Assembly (NCBI RefSeq): GCF_031880315.1
Contig: NZ_CP134771.1
Span: 3,034,001-3,098,000 of the forward strand
Direction of reading: 5' to 3'
Source of the DNA: Pseudomonas baltica
Lineage (GTDB): Bacteria; Pseudomonadota; Gammaproteobacteria; Pseudomonadales; Pseudomonadaceae
DNA length: 64,000 nt
A program made the translations under genes and the position numbers. A model generated the notes under the pieces. It made no database searches and had not been told where the DNA came from. It saw only the letters and a program-made list of their open reading frames with translations. Position 1 is the first letter of the stretch. The number at the start of each line of letters is the position of its first letter. Below are positions 63,422 to 64,000 of this stretch, piece after piece.

Positions 63422-64000
63422 TCATTGCGCAGCAGGGGTGTCAGTCTTGACAGCAGGCTTCTTGGCGACCGGCTTTTTCTCGACTGCTTTTTTAGGCGCA
63501 GGCTTCTTCGGCGCCGGATGAGTCGCTTTCTTCACCGGTGCCTTGGCGGGAGGCTCGACCTTGGCAGGCACTGGAGCAATCACAGGTGCGACCACAGTAG
63601 GCACCACAGCCGGCGCGGGCGCGACGGGTGCAAGAGCGGGGGCAACCGGAGCCGGGACAGGCGCAGGCGTAGCAGGCTTGCCACCAAACAGATTGGAGAA
63701 GAATCCGCCTTCAGCCGGCTTGGCGACAGGTGCCACCACAGGCTCGGGTTTTTTCACCACAGGCTCGAAGGATTTACCCGCCAGCAGATCCTGCGCCTGG
63801 CTGGCCGCACGCTCACCGCTGCGCAAGGCCCCTTCCAGCGTGCCCGGATACAACGCATCGGTATGCTCGCCAGCAAAGATCACCCGCTGCAGCGGACGCT
63901 CCCACAGGCGCCAGAATTTGCTGATCTGCCCCGGGCCGAACGCCAGGTAGGCGCCACCTGTGGACGGATCGGTGCTGTAGCGGCGGATTTCATAGCCGGT
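63422..64000 (-). CDS. Flavin amine oxidase, 3' part (5' end beyond window)
   Basis: 192 residues of the C-terminus are visible. The domain end matches flavin-containing amine oxidoreductases: VIFAGEHTDALYPGTLEGALRSGERAA is the FAD-contact motif (given here in pieces). It is followed by an unusual tail of about 110 residues rich in Pro, Ala, Lys and Val (repeated KKPAPKK-type units), which is histone H1-like in composition. The substrate is unknown. Confidence 0.85.
   Translation of the reverse strand, partial: TGYEIRRYSTDPSTGGAYLAFGPGQISKFWRLWERPLQRVIFAGEHTDALYPGTLEGALRSGERAASQAQDLLAGKSFEPVVKKPEPVVAPVAKPAEGGFFSNLFGGKPATPAPVPAPVAPALAPVAPAPAVVPTVVAPVIAPVPAKVEPPAKAPVKKATHPAPKKPAPKKAVEKKPVAKKPAVKTDTPAAQ

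Overview
This 64 kb window is a stretch of core chromosome from a Pseudomonas, most likely of the fluorescens/putida lineage. The evidence is the GC-rich coding sequence, the gene order (purA-hisZ-hflC-hflK-hflX-hfq-miaA-mutL-amiB-tsaE-nnrD, then queG/orn/rsgA/motAB/psd, then tktA-epd-pgk-fba, metK, ahcY-metF), and many copies of the REP/REPIN repeat family typical of these species. I see no prophage, transposase, CRISPR array, rRNA or tRNA gene.

Layout. At 1-14.3 kb, on the minus strand, a chemoreceptor gene cut by the window start is followed by the purA/hisZ pair and the hfq superoperon (nnrD, tsaE, amiB, mutL, miaA, hfq, hflX, hflK, hflC), which covers cell-wall hydrolysis, tRNA modification, mismatch repair, RNA chaperoning and membrane-protease control. 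At 14.4-24.7 kb lie queG, orn, rsgA, the flagellar stator genes motB and motA with a good FliA (sigma-28) promoter, an HDOD gene with a one-base frameshift, a rhodanese, psd and a hypothetical gene. At 24.8-34.2 kb lie a divergent TldD/TldE protease pair, an MFS exporter, dbpA, a YhiN-type flavoprotein and a YccS-type membrane protein. At 34.2-39.4 kb lie a solute-binding protein, a small winged-helix protein, a YgjP-type metallopeptidase, a REC-PAS-GGDEF-EAL response regulator and a divergent PL7 alginate lyase.

At 39.4-46.0 kb the minus strand carries central carbon genes (tktA, epd, pgk, fba) with three tiny lipoprotein genes inserted between pgk and fba. At 46.2-58.6 kb is methionine/SAM-cycle territory. 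An ArsR-methyltransferase regulator (SahR-like) preceded by a 30-bp near-perfect palindrome is followed directly by metK. Further on, ahcY carries a SAH riboswitch and is followed by metF. Between these are ligB, a DUF1090 protein, MAPEG, EamA and MFS membrane proteins, a Na+/H+ antiporter and a hotdog thioesterase. At 58.7-64 kb lie a second orphan solute-binding protein, an RhlE-type DEAD-box helicase with a long disordered tail, YceI with cytochrome b561, and the 3' part of a flavin amine oxidase gene with a Lys/Pro/Ala-rich tail.

Most of this is conserved housekeeping DNA. The points most worth a second look are the two independent SAH-sensing devices around the SAM cycle, the divergent TldD/TldE operon without an evident substrate, the EAL domain lacking one metal-binding residue, the frameshifted HDOD gene and the dense, two-family REP content.
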